Below, in pieces: positions 22,019-36,311 of a stretch of 64,000 bases of DNA. The DNA is from Lateolabrax maculatus (Eukaryota; Chordata; Actinopteri; Acropomatiformes; Lateolabracidae): positions 25,314,501 to 25,378,500 of the forward strand of contig CM062209.1 of the NCBI GenBank assembly GCA_031216445.1. The letters run 5' to 3'. Positions within the stretch are counted from its first letter, which is position 1, and each line of letters begins with the position of its first letter. Below the pieces are notes generated by a model. That model was not told where the DNA came from and did not search any database. It worked only from the letters and a program-made list of their open reading frames with translations. The translations under genes and the position numbers were made by a program.

Positions 22019-25000
22019 AAACACCACTTCCTCTGCAAGTGGGGCACAAAGATGATGATCCTCATCTGTTCATCAAGTACAATGATTTCCTTTTTTAACG
22101 TAGCATTGCCAACATCATTGAAACTTCATAAAAAAAGAAGGCGGAGTTGGGTGGAAATTGCTGCATTCAGTATTTAAGATGGACAAATCTCTGCAAGTAT
22201 CCTAACACAAACACTAACTTTGGTTTCAATGCAGTAAGTGCTTTATTTGTTGGGGTAGTTTTGCTGACCTCTGCATCTTCAGGTGTGAGCTGTGTGCCAT
22301 TTGAAAACTTCAGTAAGAGATACACTTAATTTGTAGTCACATTCTAGAATTGCAGGACAAGAAAATAGAGACCTGCGCTTTGAAGTTGGGGTTGGATTCC
22401 GTACTGAAGCGCTACATTCCCTAAACTAAATCTGCCTCTTTGTGTTGCTTTTAAACTACTGCTGATAAAACATCAACTGGACATGGATCATCAACTGACG
22501 TGCATCAAGTAAAGTCTTTAAGACTGATAAAACATCAACACACAACAAGCAAAACCTTGACTATGGAGAAACTTTTAGGCAACAAAGCTTGCCAACTGTA
22601 AGTCTGTCATATTGACCCAACTTTAGCATTGAGTTGTGTTTGAATACAGTTAAGTGCTACTTGTTGGGGCGGTTGTACATGACAAATGCTGCAGACTGTA
22701 ACTGAAGACAGATTTCATTTGAATTACATTCAGATCACCTCACATGGAGACACTAATGATTCTTGTGTTCATAAGTGCTTCTCTTTGGGGTTGTCTTGGA
22801 TGTGAAAAGATTGAAGATGATTGAAATTCCTTCCAGAAAGCTGATTCAGAGACACATTTCAGTGAGAAGTGCATTTCAACTTGAGCAACCCTCTGACTTC
22901 ACTACCAAGAAAGTGCTATATAGTTGGGGTGTTAATCTTGTTTGTTTATAAGTGCAATACTGTTTTTTTGCTCATCAATGTATAGATTTGGTCAATAATA
23001 GTACCCTAACACAAACACTAACTTTGGTTTCAATGCAGTAAGTGCTTTTTTGTTGGGGTAGGTTTGCTGACCTCTGCATCTTCAGGTGTGAGCTGTGTGC
23101 CATTTGAAAACTTCAGTAAGAGATACACTTAATTTGTAGTCACATTCTAGAATTGCAGGACAAGAAAATAGAATACTGCGCTTTGATGTTGGGGTTGGAT
23201 TCCGTACTGAAGCCCTACATTCCCTGAACTAAATCTGCCTCTTTGTGTTGCTTTTAAACTACTGCTGATAAAACATCAACTGGACAATGCCAATAAGGTG
23301 CATCAAGTAAAGTCTTCGGAGGCTAAGTGACCACTTATCAACTGCTAATGCCCTGCATGAATTTAAGATGATCCTCATCTGTTCATCAAGTACAAAGTCT
23401 TCCAGACAACACCACTGAAACTTCATATAAAAGAGGCGGAGCTGGGTGGAAACGGCTGCATTCAGTATTTAAGGTGGACAAATCTCTGCAAGAAACACCA
23501 CTTCCTCTGCAAGTGGGGCAGAAAAACAAGCAACACCTGGATTATGGAGAAACTCTTAGGCAACAAAGCTTGCCAACTGTAAGTCTGTCATATTGACCCA
23601 ACTTGAGCATTGAGTTGTGTTTGAATACAGTTAAGTGCTACTTGTTGGGGCGGTTGTACATGACAAATGCTGCAGACTGTAACTGAAGACAGATTTCATT
23701 TGAATTACATTCAGATCACCTCAAATGGAGACACTGATGATTCTTGTGTTCATAAGTGCTTCTCTTTGGGGTTGTCTTGGTTGTGAATTCTTCAGCTAAC
23801 ATATAACTGGACAAATGCATCATTTTCACATGACTAACTAAATGCATTACTTGTCACCAACACTACCAAAACAAGAGCACTGACTTGAATTGTGAATGCA
23901 GTAAGTGCTACTTGTTGGGGTAGTTTTGCTGACCTCTGAATTCCAAGGTTCCCTTCACATAATTCATCAGGATAGCAATTCTAGGTCAGCTCTTACTGGG
24001 TTAAGAATACATTTATTGTACCTCATCAGTATTCCCCTGACATGAGCATTGACTTGAAATTTGAATTCAGTAAGTGCTACTTGTTGGGGCAGTTTTAATT
24101 GACAAAAGCAACTGAATGCATTGGTAGACCTTTTTTTTATTACAGAAATCAGTCTCAGATAACTTCAAATGGAGACACTAATGATTCTTGTGTTCATAAG
24201 TGCTTCTCTTTGGGGTTGTCTTGGATGTGAATTCTTCAGCTAACATATAACTGGACAAATGCATCATTTTTGTAGACACATTCTAGAATTGCAGGACAAG
24301 AAAATAGAGACCTGCGCTTTGAAGTTGGGGTTGGATTCCGTACTGAAGCCCTACATTCCCTAAACTAAATCTGCCTCTTTGTATTGCTTTAAACTACTGC
24401 TGATAAAACATCAACTGGACATGCATCATCAACTGACGTGCATCAAGTAAAGTCTTTAAGATGATCCTCATCTGTTCATCAAGTACAATGACTTCCTTTG
24501 TTACCCTAGCATTGCCAACACCATTGAGACTTCATAAAAAGAAGGCGGAGTTGGGTGGAAATGGATGCATTCAGTATTTAAGATGGACAAATCTCTGCAA
24601 GAAACACCCCTTCCTCTGCAAGCGGGGCACAAAGATGATGATCCTCATCTGTTCATCAAGTACAATGATTTCCTTTGTTAACGTAGCATGGCCAACACCA
24701 TTGAAACTTCATAAAAAAGAAAGCAGAGTTGGGTGGAAATGGCTGCATTCAGTATTTAAGATGGACAAATCTCTGCAAGGATTTGTAGTCACATTCTAGA
24801 ATTGCAGGACAAGAAAATAGAATAATGCGCTTTGATGTTGGGGTTGGATTCCGTACTGAAGCCATACAATCCCTAAACTAAATCTGCCTCTTTGTGTTGC
24901 TTTTAAACTACTGCTGATAAAACATCAGCTGGACACTGCCAATGACGTGCATCAAGTAAAGTCTTTAAGATGATTTAAGATGATCCTCATCTGTTCATCA

Positions 25001-26310
25001 AGTAGAATGACTTCCTTTTTTAACGTAGCATTGCCAACACCATTGAAACTTTATAAAAAAAGAAGGCGGAGTTGGGTGGAAATGGCTGCATTCAGTATTT
25101 AAGATGGACAAATCTCTGCAAGTATCCTAACACAAACACTAACTTTGGTTTCAATGCAGTAAGTGCTTTTTTGTTGGGGTAGTTTTGCTGACCTCTGCAT
25201 CTTCAGGTGTGAGCTGTGTGCCATTTGAAAAATTCAGTAAGAGATACACTTAATTTGTAGTCACATTCTAGAATTGCAGGACAAGAAAATAGAGTACTGC
25301 GCTTTGATGTTGGGGTTGGATTCCGTACTGAAGCCCTACATTCCCTAAACTAAATCTGCCTCTTTGTATTGCTTTAAACTACTGCTGATGAAACATCAAC
25401 TGGACGCTGCCAATGAGGTGCATCAAGTAAAGTCTTCGGAGGGTAAGTGACCACTTATCAACTGCTAATGCCCTGCATGAATTTAAGATGATCCTCATCT
25501 GTTCATCAAGTACAATGATTTCCTTTGTTAACGTAGCATTGCCAATGCCATTGACACTTCATAAAAAAGGAGGCAGAGTTGGGTGGAAATGGCTGCATTC
25601 AGTATTTAAGATGGACAAATCTCTGCAAGAATTTGTAGTCACATTCTAGAATTGCAGGACAATAAAATAGAATAATGCGCTTTGATGTTGGGGTTGGATT
25701 CCGTACTGACGCCATACAATCCCTAAACTAAATCTGCCACTTTGTGTTGCTTTTAAACTACTGCTGATAAAACATCAGCTGGACACTGCCAATGACGTGC
25801 ATCAAGTAAAGTCTTTAAGATGATTTAAGATGATCCTCATCTGTTCATCAAGTAGGATGACTTCCTTTTTTAACGTAGCATTGCCAACACCATTGAAACT
25901 TCATAAAAAAAGAAGGCGGAGTTGGGTGGAAATGGCTGCATTCAGTATTTAAGATGGACAAATCTCTGCAAGTATCCTAACACTAACACTAACTTTGGTT
26001 TGAATGCAGTAAGTGCTTTTTTGTTGGGGTAGTTTTGCTGACCTCTGCATCTTCGGGTGTGAGCTGTGTGCCATTTGAAAACTTCAGTAAGAGATACACT
26101 TAATTTGTAGTCACATTCTAGAATTGCAGGACAAGAAAATAGAGTACTGCGCTTTGATGTTGGGGTTGGATTCCTTACTGAAGCCCTACATTCCCTAAAC
26201 TAAATCTGCCTCTTTGTGTTGCTTTAAACTACTGCTGATGAAACATCAACTGGACGCTGCCAATGAGGTGCATCAAGTAAAGTCTTCGGAGGCTAAGTGA
26301 CCACTTATCA

Positions 26311-29300
26311 AGTGCTAATGCCCTGCATGAATTTAAGATGATCCTCATCTGTTCATCAAGTACAAAGTCTTCCAGACAACACCACTGAAACTTCATATAA
26401 AAGAGGCGGAGCTGGGTGGAAACGGCTGCATTCAGTATTTAAGGTGGACAAATCTCTGCAAGAAACACCACTTCCTCTGCAAGTGGGGCAGAAAAACAAG
26501 CAACACCTGGATTATGGAGAAACTCTTAGGCAACAAAGCTTGCCAACTGTAAGTCTGTCATATTGACCCAACTTGAGCATTGAGTTGTGTTTGAATACAG
26601 TTAAGTGCTACTTGTTGGGGCGGTTGTACATGACAAATGCTGCAGACTGTAACTGAAGACAGATTTCATTTGAATTACATTCAGATCACCTCAAATGGAG
26701 ACACTGATGATTCTTGTGTTCATAAGTGCTTCTCTTTGGGGTTGTCTTGGTTGTGAATTCTTCAGCTAACATATAACTGGACAAATGCATCATTTTCACA
26801 TGACTAACTAAATGCATTACTTGTCATCAACACTATCAAAACAAGAGCACTGACTTGAATTGTGAATGCAGTAAGTGCTACTTGTTGGGGAAGTTTTGCT
26901 GACCTCTGAAGTCCCAGGTTCCCTTCACATAATTCATCAGGATAGCAATTCTAGGTCAGCTCCTACTGGGTTAAGAATACATTTATTGTACCTCATCAGT
27001 ATTCCCCTGACATGAGCATTGACTTGAAATTTGAATTCAGTAAGTGCTACTTGTTGGGGCAGTTTTAATTGACAAAAGCAACTGAATGCATTGGTAGACC
27101 TTTTTTTTATTACAGAAATCAGTCTCAGATAACTTCAAATGGAGACACTAATGATTCTTGTGTTCATAAGTGCTTCTCTTTGGGGTTGTCTTGGATGTGA
27201 AAAGATTGAAGATGATTGAAATTCCTTCCAGAAAGCTGATTCAGAGACACATTTCAGTGAGAAGTGCATTTCAACTTGAGCAACCCTCTGACTTCACTAC
27301 CAAGAAAGTGCTATATAGTTGGGGTGTTAATCTTGTTTGTTTATAAGTGCAATACTGTTTTTTTGCTCATCAAGGTCTAGATTTGGTCAATAATAGTACC
27401 CTAACACAAACACTAACTTTGGTTTCAATGCAGTAAGTGCTTTTTTGTTGGGGTAGTTTTGCTGACCTCTGCATCTTCAGGTGTGAGCTGTGTGCCATTT
27501 GAAAACTTCAGTAAGAGATACACTTAATTTGTAGTCACATTCTAGAATTGCAGGACAAGAAAATAGAGTACTGCGCTTTGATGTTGGGGTTCGATTCCGT
27601 ACTGAAGCCCTACATTCCCTGAACTAAATCTGCCTCTTTGTGTTGCTTTTAAACTACTGCTGATAAAACATCAACTGGACAATGCAAATAAGGTGCATCA
27701 AGTAAAGTCTTCGGAGGGTAAGTGACCACTTATCAACTGCTAATGCCCTGCATGAATTTAAGATAATCCTCATCTGTTCATCAAGTACAAAGTCTTCCAG
27801 ACAACACCATTGAAACTTCATATAAAAGAGGCGGAGCTGGGTGGAAATGGCTGCATTCAGTATTTAAGATGGACAAATCTCTGCAAGAATTTGTAGTCAC
27901 ATTCTAGAATTGCAGGACAATAAAATAGAATAATGCGCTTTGATGTTGGGGTTGGATTCCGTACTGACGCCATACAATCCCTAAACTAAATCTGCCACTT
28001 TGTGTTGCTTTTAAACTACTGCTGATAAAACATCAGCTGGACACTGCCAATGACGTGCATCAAGTAAAGTCTTTAAGATGATTTAAGATGATCCTAATCT
28101 GTTCATCAAGTAGGATGACTTCCTTTTTTAACGTAGCATTGCCAACACCATTGAAACTTCATAAAAAAAGAAGGCGGAGTTGGGTGGAAATGGCTGCATT
28201 CAGTATTTAAGATGGACAAATCTCTGCAAGTATCCTAACACAAACACTAACTTTGGTTTCAATGCAGTAAGTGCTTTTTTGTTGGGGTAGTTTTGCTGAC
28301 CTCTGCATCTTCGGGTGTGAGCTGTGTGCCATTTGAAAACTTCAGTAAGAGATACACTTAATTTGTAATAACATTCTAGAATTGCAGGACAAGAAAATAG
28401 AATACTGCGCTTTGATGTTGGGGTTGGATTCCGTACTGAAGCCCTACATTCCCTGAACTAAATCTGCCTCTTTGTGTTGCTTTTAAACTACTGCTGATAA
28501 AACATCAACACACAACAAGCAACACCTTGACTATGGAGAAACTCTTAAGCGACGAAGATTGCAAACTGTAAGTCTGTCATATTGACCCAACTTGAGCACT
28601 GAGTTGTGTTTGAATACAGTTAAGTGCTACTTGTTGGGGCGGTTGTACATGACAAATGCTGCAGACTGTACCCGAAGACAGATTTCATTTGAATTACATT
28701 CAGATCACCTCAAATGGAGACATTAATGATTCTTGTGTTCATAAGTGCTTCTCTTTGGGGTTGTCTTGGATGTGAAAAGATTGAAGATGATTGAAATTCC
28801 TTCCAGAAAGCTGATTCAGAGACACATTTCAGTGAGAAGTGCATTTCAACTTGAGCAACCCTCTGACTTCACTACCAAGAAAGTGCTATATAGTAGGGGT
28901 GTTAATCTTGTTTGTTTATAAGTGCATTACTGTTTTTTTGCTCATCAAGGTCTAGATTTGGTCAATAATAGTACCCTAACACAAACACTAACTTTGGTTT
29001 CAATGCAGTAAGTGCTTTTTTGTTGGGGTAGTTTTGCTGACCTCTGCATCTTCAGGTGTGAGCTGGGGTGCCATTTAAAAACTTCAGTAAGAGATACACT
29101 TAATTTGTAGTCACATTCTAGAATTGCAGGACAAGAAAATAGAATAATGCGCTTTGATGTTGGGGTTGGATTCCGTACTGAAGCCATACAATCCCTAAAC
29201 TAAATCTGCCTCTTTGTGTTGCTTTTAAACTACTGCTGATAAAACATCAGCTGGACACTGCCAATGACGTGCATCAAGTAAAGTCTTTAAGATGATTTAA

Positions 29301-29968
29301 GATGATCCTCATCTGTTCATCAAGTAGAATGACTTCCTTTTTTAACGTAGCATTGCCAACACCATTGAAACTTTATGAAAAAAGAAGGCGGAGTTGGGTG
29401 GAAATGGCTGCATTCAGTATTTAAGATGGACAAATCTCTGCAAGAGACACCACTTCCTCTGCAAGTGGGGCACAAAGATGATGATCCTCATCTGTTCATC
29501 AAGTACAATGATTTCCTTTGTTAACGTAGCATTGCCAACGCCATTGACACTTCATAAAAAAGGAGGCAGAGTTGGGTGGAAATGGCTGCATTCAGTATTT
29601 AAGATGGACAAAAAATGTCTGCAAGAATTTGTAGTCACATTCTAGAATTGCAGGACAAGAAAATAGAATAATGCGCTTTGATGTTGGGGTTGGATTCCGT
29701 ACTGAAGCCATACAATCCCTAAACTAAATCTGCCTCTTTGTGTTGCTTTTAAACTTCTGCTGATAAAACATCAGCTGGACACTGCCAATGACGTGCATCA
29801 AGTAAAGTCTTTAAGATGATTTAAGATGATCCTCATCTGTTCATCAAGTAGAATGACTTCCTTTTTTAACGTAGCATTGCCAACACCATTGAAACTTCAT
29901 AAAAAAAGAAGGCGGAGTTGGGTGGAAATGGCTGCATTCAGTATTTAAGATGGACAAATCTCTGCAAG
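26311..29968. repeat. RepA segmental duplication, right copy
   Basis: Partner of 18361-22018. The two diverge at the right end, where the left copy has an extra unit (22019-22195) and then realign at an offset near 7771 bp, as expected from unequal exchange between repeat units. Confidence 0.75.
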
Positions 29969-32900
29969 TATCCTAACACAAACACTAACTTTGGTTTCAA
30001 TGCAGTAAGTGCTTTATTTGTTGGGGTAGTTTTGCTGACCTCTGCATCTTCAGGTGTGAGCTGTGTGCCATTTGAAAACTTCAGTAAGAGATACACTTAA
30101 TTTGTAGTCACATTCTAGAATTGCAGGACAAGAAAATAGAATAATGTGCTTTGATGTTGGGGTTGGATTCCGTACTGAAGCGCTACATTCCCTAAACTAA
30201 ATCTGCCTCTTTGTGTTGCTTTAAACTACTGCTGATAAAACATCAACTGGACATGGATCATCAACTGACGTGCATCAAGTAAAGTCTTTAAGACTGATAA
30301 AACATCAACACACAACAAGCAAAACCTTGACTATGGAGAAACTTTTAGGCAACAAAGCTTGCCAACTGTAAGTCTGTCATATTGACCCAACTTGAGCATT
30401 GAGTTGTGTTTGAATACAGTTAAGTGCTACTTGTTGGGGCGGTTGTACATGACAAATGCTGCAGACTGTAACTGAAGACAGATTTCATTTGAATTACATT
30501 CAGATCACCTCACATGGAGACACTAATGATTCTTGTGTTCATAAGTGCTTCTCTTTGGGGTTGTCTTGGATGTGAAAAGATTGAAGATGATTGAAATTCC
30601 TTCCAGAAAGCTGATTCAGAGACACATTTCAGTGAGAAGTGCATTTCAACTTGAGCAACCCTCTGACTTCACTACCAAGAAAGTGCTACATAGTTGGGGT
30701 GTTAATCTTCTTTGTTTATCAGTGCAATACTGTTTTTTTGCTCATCAAGGTCTAGATTTGGTCAATAATAGTACCCTAACACAAACACTAACTTTGGTTT
30801 CAATGCAGTAAGTGCTTTTTTGTTGGGGTAGTTTTGCTGACCTCTGCATCTTCAGGTGTGAGCTGTGTGCCATTTGAAAACTTCAGTAAGAGATACACTT
30901 AATTTGTAGTCACATTCTAGAATTGCAGGACAAGAAAATAGAGTACTGCGCTTTGATGTTGGGGTAGGATTCCGTACTGAAGACCTACATTCCCTAAACT
31001 AAATCTGCCTCTTTGTATTGCTTTAAACTACTGCTGATGAAACATCAACTGGACGCTGCCAATGAGGTGCATCAAGTAAAGTCTTCGGAGGGTAAGTGAC
31101 CACTTATCAACTGCTAATGCCCTGCATGAATTTAAGATGATCCTCATCTGTTCATCAAGTACAAAGTCTTCCAGACAACACCACTGAAACTTCATATAAA
31201 AGAGGCGGAGCTGGGTGGAAACGGCTGCATTCAGTATTTAAGGTGGACAAATCTCTGCAAGAAACACCACTTCCTCTGCAAGTGGGGCAGAAAAACAAGC
31301 AACACCTGGATTATGGAGAAACTCTTAGGCAACAAAGCTTGCCAACTGTAAGTCTGTCATATTGACCCAACTTGAGCATTGAGTTGTGTTTGAATACAGT
31401 TAAGTGCTACTTGTTGGGGCGGTTGTACATGACAAATGCTGCAGACTGTAACTGAAGACAGATTTCATTTGAATTACATTCAGATCACCTCAAATGGAGA
31501 CACTGATGATTCTTGTGTTCATAAGTGCTTCTCTTTGGGGTTGTCTTGGTTGTGAATTCTTCAGCTAACATATAACTGGACAAATGCATCATTTTCACAT
31601 GACTAACTAAATGCATTACTTGTCACCAACACTACCAAAACAAGAGCACTGACTTGAATTGTGAATGCAGTAAGTGCTACTTGTTGGGGTAGTTTTGCTG
31701 ACCTCTGAAGTCCCAGGTTCCCTTCACATAATTCATCAGGATAGCAATTCTAGGTCAGCTCTTACTGGGTTAAGAATACATTTATTGTACCTCATCAGTA
31801 TTCCCCTGACATGAGCATTGACTTGAAATTTGAATTCAGTAAGTGCTACTTGTTGGGGCAGTTTTAATTGACAAAAGCAACTGAATGCATTGGTAGACCT
31901 TTTTTTTATTACAGAAATCAGTCTCAGATAACTTCAAATGGAGACACTAATGATTCTTGTGTTCATAAGTGCTTCTCTTTGGGGTTGTCTTGGATGTGAA
32001 TTCTTCAGCTAACATATAACTGGACAAATGCATCATTATTGTGGTCACATTCTAGAATTGCAGGACAAGAAAATAGAGACCTGCGCTTTGAAGTTGGGGT
32101 TGGATTCCGTACTGAAGCCCTACATTCCCTAAACTAAATCTGCCTCTTTGTATTGCTTTAAACTACTGCTGATAAAACATCAACTGGACATGCATCATCA
32201 ACTGACGTGCATCAAGTAAAGTCTTTAAGATGATTTAAGATGATCCTCATCTGTTCATCAAGTACAATGACTTCCTTTGTTACCCTAGCATTGCCAACAC
32301 CATTGAGACTTCATAAAAAAGAAGGCGGAGTTGGGTGGAAATGGATGCATTCAGTATTTAAGATGGACAAATCTCTGCAAGAAACACCACTTCCTCTGCA
32401 AGTGGGGCACAAAGATGATGATCCTCATCTGTTCATCAAGTACAATGATTTCCTTTGTTAACGTAGCATGGCCAACACCATTGAAACTTCATAAAAAAGA
32501 AAGCAGAGTTGGGTGGAAACTATGGAGAAACTCTTAAGCGACGAATATTGCCAACTGTAAGTCTGTCATATTGACCCAACTTGAGCATTGAGATGTGTTT
32601 GAATACAGTTAAGTGCTACTTGTTGGGGCGGTTGTACATGACAAATGCTGCAGACTGTACCCTAAGACTGATTTCATTTGAATTACATTCAGATCACCTC
32701 AAATGGAGACACTAATGATTCTTGTGTTCATAAGTGCTTCTCTTTGGGGTTGTCTTGGATGTGAAAAGATTGAAGATGATTGAAATTCCTTCCAGAAAGC
32801 TGATTCAGAGACACATTTCAGTGAGAAGTGCATTTCAACTTGAGCAACCCTCTGACTTCACTACCAAGAAAGTGCTATATAGTTAATATTGTTTTTTTGC

Positions 32901-33728
32901 TCATCAAGGTCTAGATTTGGTCAATAATAGTACCCTAACACAAACACTAACTTTGGTTTCAATGCAGTAAGTGCTTTTTTGTTGGGGTAGTTTTGCTGAC
33001 CTCTGCATCTTCAGGTGTGAGCTGTGTGCCATTTGAAAACTTCAGTAAGAGATACACTTAATTTGTAGTCACATTCTAGAATTGCAGGACAAGAAAATAG
33101 AGACCTGCGCTTTGAAGTTGGGGTTGGATTCCGTACTGAAGCCCTACATTCCCTAAACTAAATCTGCCTCTTTGTATTGCTTTAAACTACTGCTGATAAA
33201 ACATCAACTGGACATGCATCATCAACTGACGTGCATCAAGTAAAGTCTTTAAGATGATTTAAGATGATCCTCATCTGTTCATCAAGTACAATGACTTCCT
33301 TTGTTACCCTAGCATTGCCAACACCATTGAGACTTCATAAAAAAGAAGGCGGAGTTGGGTGGAAATGGATGCATTCAGTATTTAAGATGGACAAATCTCT
33401 GCAAGAATTTGTAGTCACATTCTAGAATTGCAGGACAATAAAATAGAATAATGCGCTTTGATGTTGGGGTTGGATTCCGTACTGAAGCCATACAATCCCT
33501 AAACTAAATCTGCCTCTTTGTGTTGCTTTTAAACTACTGCTGATAAAACATCAGCTGTACACTGCCAATGACGTGCATCAAGTAAAGTCTTTAAGATTAT
33601 TTAAGATGATCCTCATCTGTTCATCAAGTAGAATGACTTCCTTTTTTAACGTAGCATTGCCAACACCATTGAAACTTCGTAAAAATAGAAGGCGGAGTTG
33701 GGTGGAAATGGCTGCATTCAGTATATAA

Positions 33729-33768
33729 CCCTAGTGTTGTCCTCTGGGTCGAGGTGACCCGGTGGCCG
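33729..33768. repeat. piggyBac-type terminal repeat, fragment 2
   Basis: CCCTAGTGTTGTCCTCTGGG with the GGGTCGAGGTGACCC arm; flanking tetranucleotide ATAA at 33725-33728. Confidence 0.8.
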
Positions 33769-34212
33769 AAAATGTCCTTCTGTGTATGTAAATGTTGTTA
33801 TGTATGACATTTGTGATTCTTGAAGCGGTTATCTTTTGTTTTTAGTTTGTTTCTTGACAATAGGAACAGATTAAGAAACAGAATAAAGGAAAAGGATGAC
33901 ACAAACATATGATACATTCATATCGCAGAGCCGCTACTTTATTGTAGTAGTAGTAGTAGTAGCAGCCCTCGCGTCGTCCTCTGGGTCGATGTGACCCGGC
34001 GTCCAAAAAAAAAAACATCCCTTTGTGTGAGCAGGCGTATGTGCATGACATTTGTGATTCTTGAAGCAGTCATCTTTTGTTTTCTTTTATTTTTTTTAAT
34101 GATAGAAACAGAGTAAGAAACAGAATAAAGGAAATAATGACACAAACGCTTGGTATCACAGAGCCACTACTTTATTTTAGTTATCCATTGTTTTAGTTCA
34201 GTTCAGTTCAAT

Positions 34213-34752
34213 TCAGTTGTATACATTTCGCCGGGACCATCTCTGTATGGCGTCGCACGTGCCGACGGGGTGCGAGCAGACCTGGATCGTCTGAGCATCG
34301 TTGAAGCCGTCGTCCCAGCAGAACTCTTCCGTGCAGGGGATGAGGCCGCCGCCGCCGCCGCCGCCACCGCCGCCGCGTCTCAGCGCCGAACGAGGCTGGA
34401 CTCTGTCCCCGTGGACTCCTTCTTGTCCCTTTTCTTCTTCTTCTTTTTCTGCTCGTGCTCCTGCTTCTCCTGCTTCTCCTGCTTCTACTTTTCCTTCTAC
34501 TTCTGCTCGTGCTTCTTCTGCTTCTACTTTTCCTTCTTCTTCGGGCTCCCCGTCCACCACGTCGTACGGCCCAAAGTCGTCGAGCGCGGAGAATGGGTTA
34601 GCGCACTGCGCCTCTATCCCGGCGTGCAATTTGGCATGCAATTTGGCGTACCTGACGACAAACTCGGGGCCGTAGAGCCGGCACTGATCCGGAGACATGC
34701 GGATGAACTGGTTAAAGTTGTCAAAGTGGTCGACGAAAGCGTACATTCCCAT
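34213..34752 (-). pseudogene. Unknown piggyBac-linked minus-strand gene, copy 2
   Basis: 179 residues. The conserved N-part (MGMYAFVDHFDNF) and the Cys tail (C-x4-C-x13-C-x6-C) match copy 1. The Glu/Ala region has one extra GEAGEAG and a shorter Glu run, and the Gly run is expanded to about 10. Upstream poly-T has six bases, as in copies 1 and 3, breaking the frame relative to the long copy. AATAAA lies just past the stop. Confidence 0.5.
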
Positions 34753-34887
34753 GGCTACTAGGCACTTGCAGAGCAGAGGGTCACGTCTTTTTTATTTTTA
34801 TGCTCCCAGAGACGTTCATGTGGTCTCCAGGCAAACCGCTGCTGCTGCTGCTGCTGCTGCTGCCACCTCCTCATCATTATCATTTCT

Positions 34888-35172
34888 TCAGCCCCGTTTC
34901 TCATCTCGATTTCTGTTGCGCGAGTCATCATCTGCTTTTGAACATTTTCCCACTATAGGGGATTTTATGTGTGACTCATCCCCTTCTTCTTCTTCTTCTT
35001 CTTCTTCTTCCTCCCCACGAGCGTCGGGCCTCCGCGACCCGTCACTCCTCTCCTTCCACTCGTCCTTCCCCTTGTCCTCCTTCTTCTTCTTCTTCTTCTT
35101 CTTCTTCTTCTCACTGTCACTCTCGCCGCCTCCGCACGCTCTTGTGCCTCCTGCTGGCAGGAATGTGCACAT
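34888..35172 (-). pseudogene. Charged Lys/Glu-rich frame, copy 2
   Basis: 94-residue counterpart of the frame at 3980-4267, differing mainly in homopolymer length. Coding status uncertain. Confidence 0.22.
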
Positions 35173-35289
35173 AGCTGCCTGAACTGGACGGTTTTTCTTT
35201 CACGGCCACAAGGAGCCAGTGTTCTTCTCCTGGAGTTACACTGGGAGCCAGTGTTCTTCTCCTGGAGTTACACGGAAATCGATTTTTAA

Positions 35290-35789
35290 AAGACCCCCCC
35301 TCACCCACGTTTCTCCCGCGAGCAGCGGGCCTCCGTGACCCGACGATGCGTGGCCCCTCCACTTTCCACTCGTCCTTCGCCTCGTCCTTCTACTTCTTCT
35401 CCTATTTCCCCTCTCCTCTTCGCCTTTCACGTTGTCCCTCTGCACGCCCTCATTCCTCCCAGCGCACGACCGGCCTCCGTGACCCGGCGAGGCGTGGCCC
35501 CTCCACTTTCCGCTCGTCCTTCGCCTCGTCCTTCTACTTCTTCTCCTTCCTTCGCAACGTCCTTCTACTTCTTCTCCTTTTTTTCCCTCTCCTCTTCGCC
35601 TTTCTCGCTGTCCCTCCGCACGCCCTCGTTCCTCCCGGCGCGCGGCGGGCCTCGGCGGCCCGACGAGGCGTCGCCCCTCCACTTTCCCATCGTCCTTCGC
35701 CTCGTCCTTCCACTTCTTCTCCTTTTTTTTCTCTCCTCTTCTCCTTCTCACCCTCGTTCCTCCCAGTGCCTGGCGGGCCTCGGCGACCC
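35290..35789. repeat. 144-bp minisatellite units, fragment 2
   Basis: C/T-rich tandem units homologous to 54725-57280, with an added CTTCTCCTTCCTTCGCAACG segment near 35540 not seen in the other fragments. Truncated at the right by 5S spacer. Confidence 0.7.
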
Positions 35790-36192
35790 TGTAGCGGTGC
35801 TCAGTATTCAGAGTTTAAATCCTTGCACATTAAGCGTTGACATTATTTTGTCTATTCCCTGTTTTGCTTTTTTGAAGGGATCATTTGTTAATAGAATGTG
35901 ACTTTTTAATAATAACCTATTAATTGATTTAAGCCCGCCACTTAAAGGGGAGGACCTGTGTTCCATGGAGCGGAAGCAGTACTGAACTGTTTTCACAGCC
36001 GTTGACAGCTCGCTCCGCTCGCGTGGATGTGCGTCAATTGTCGGGTGTCACTGAATTAACTTTTTTCATGTGTATAATGAGAAATATGTCAGGCTATCTA
36101 TAAAGTAATATAAAAGCAAAGTCATTAATATTATTGCCACTTGTACCTTCTAATTGCCTTGTGTAGGTTTTACTTTGAGAGAAGAGAAAAAA

Positions 36193-36311
36193 CACTTACA
36201 GCACCTGGTATTCCCAGGCGGTCTTCCATCCAAGTACTAACCAGGCGCGACCCTGCTTAGCTTCCGAGATCGAACGAGATCGGGCGCGTTCAGGGTGGTG
36301 TGGCCGTAAGC
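36193..36311 (-). rRNA. 5S rRNA gene 14 (type d)
   Basis: 119-nt minus-strand gene with the CGCGCCTGG variant. TATAAAAAG at 36334-36342; T6 terminator. Confidence 0.86.

Larger units (their letters stand above)
13428..33728. repeat. RepA complex satellite, block 2
   Basis: The largest RepA block, about 20.3 kb, with no supportable gene. It contains a recent internal duplication: 18361-22018 matches 26311-29968 at a constant offset of 7950 bp with few substitutions, after which the left copy has one additional ~179-bp unit. 23099-25550 matches the left end of the window. Degenerate ~110-bp monomers (AAGTGCTNCTTGTTGGGG) occur about every 100-130 bp in clusters, between ~370-480-bp units marked by CTAGAATTGCAGG. 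Many splice-donor-like GTAAGT strings recur, but no open frame links them. Confidence 0.85.
33729..35789 (-). mobile_element. piggyBac-like left end, fragment 2 (truncated)
   Basis: Same content and order as fragment 1, again beside ATAA rather than TTAA. The terminal repeat has one change (CCCTAGTG). It retains more of the 144-bp minisatellite (about three units). Its right junction (GGCGACCCTGTAGCGGTGC, about 35782-35800) enters 5S spacer at a different point from fragments 1 and 3, so it has a separate truncation history. Confidence 0.85.
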
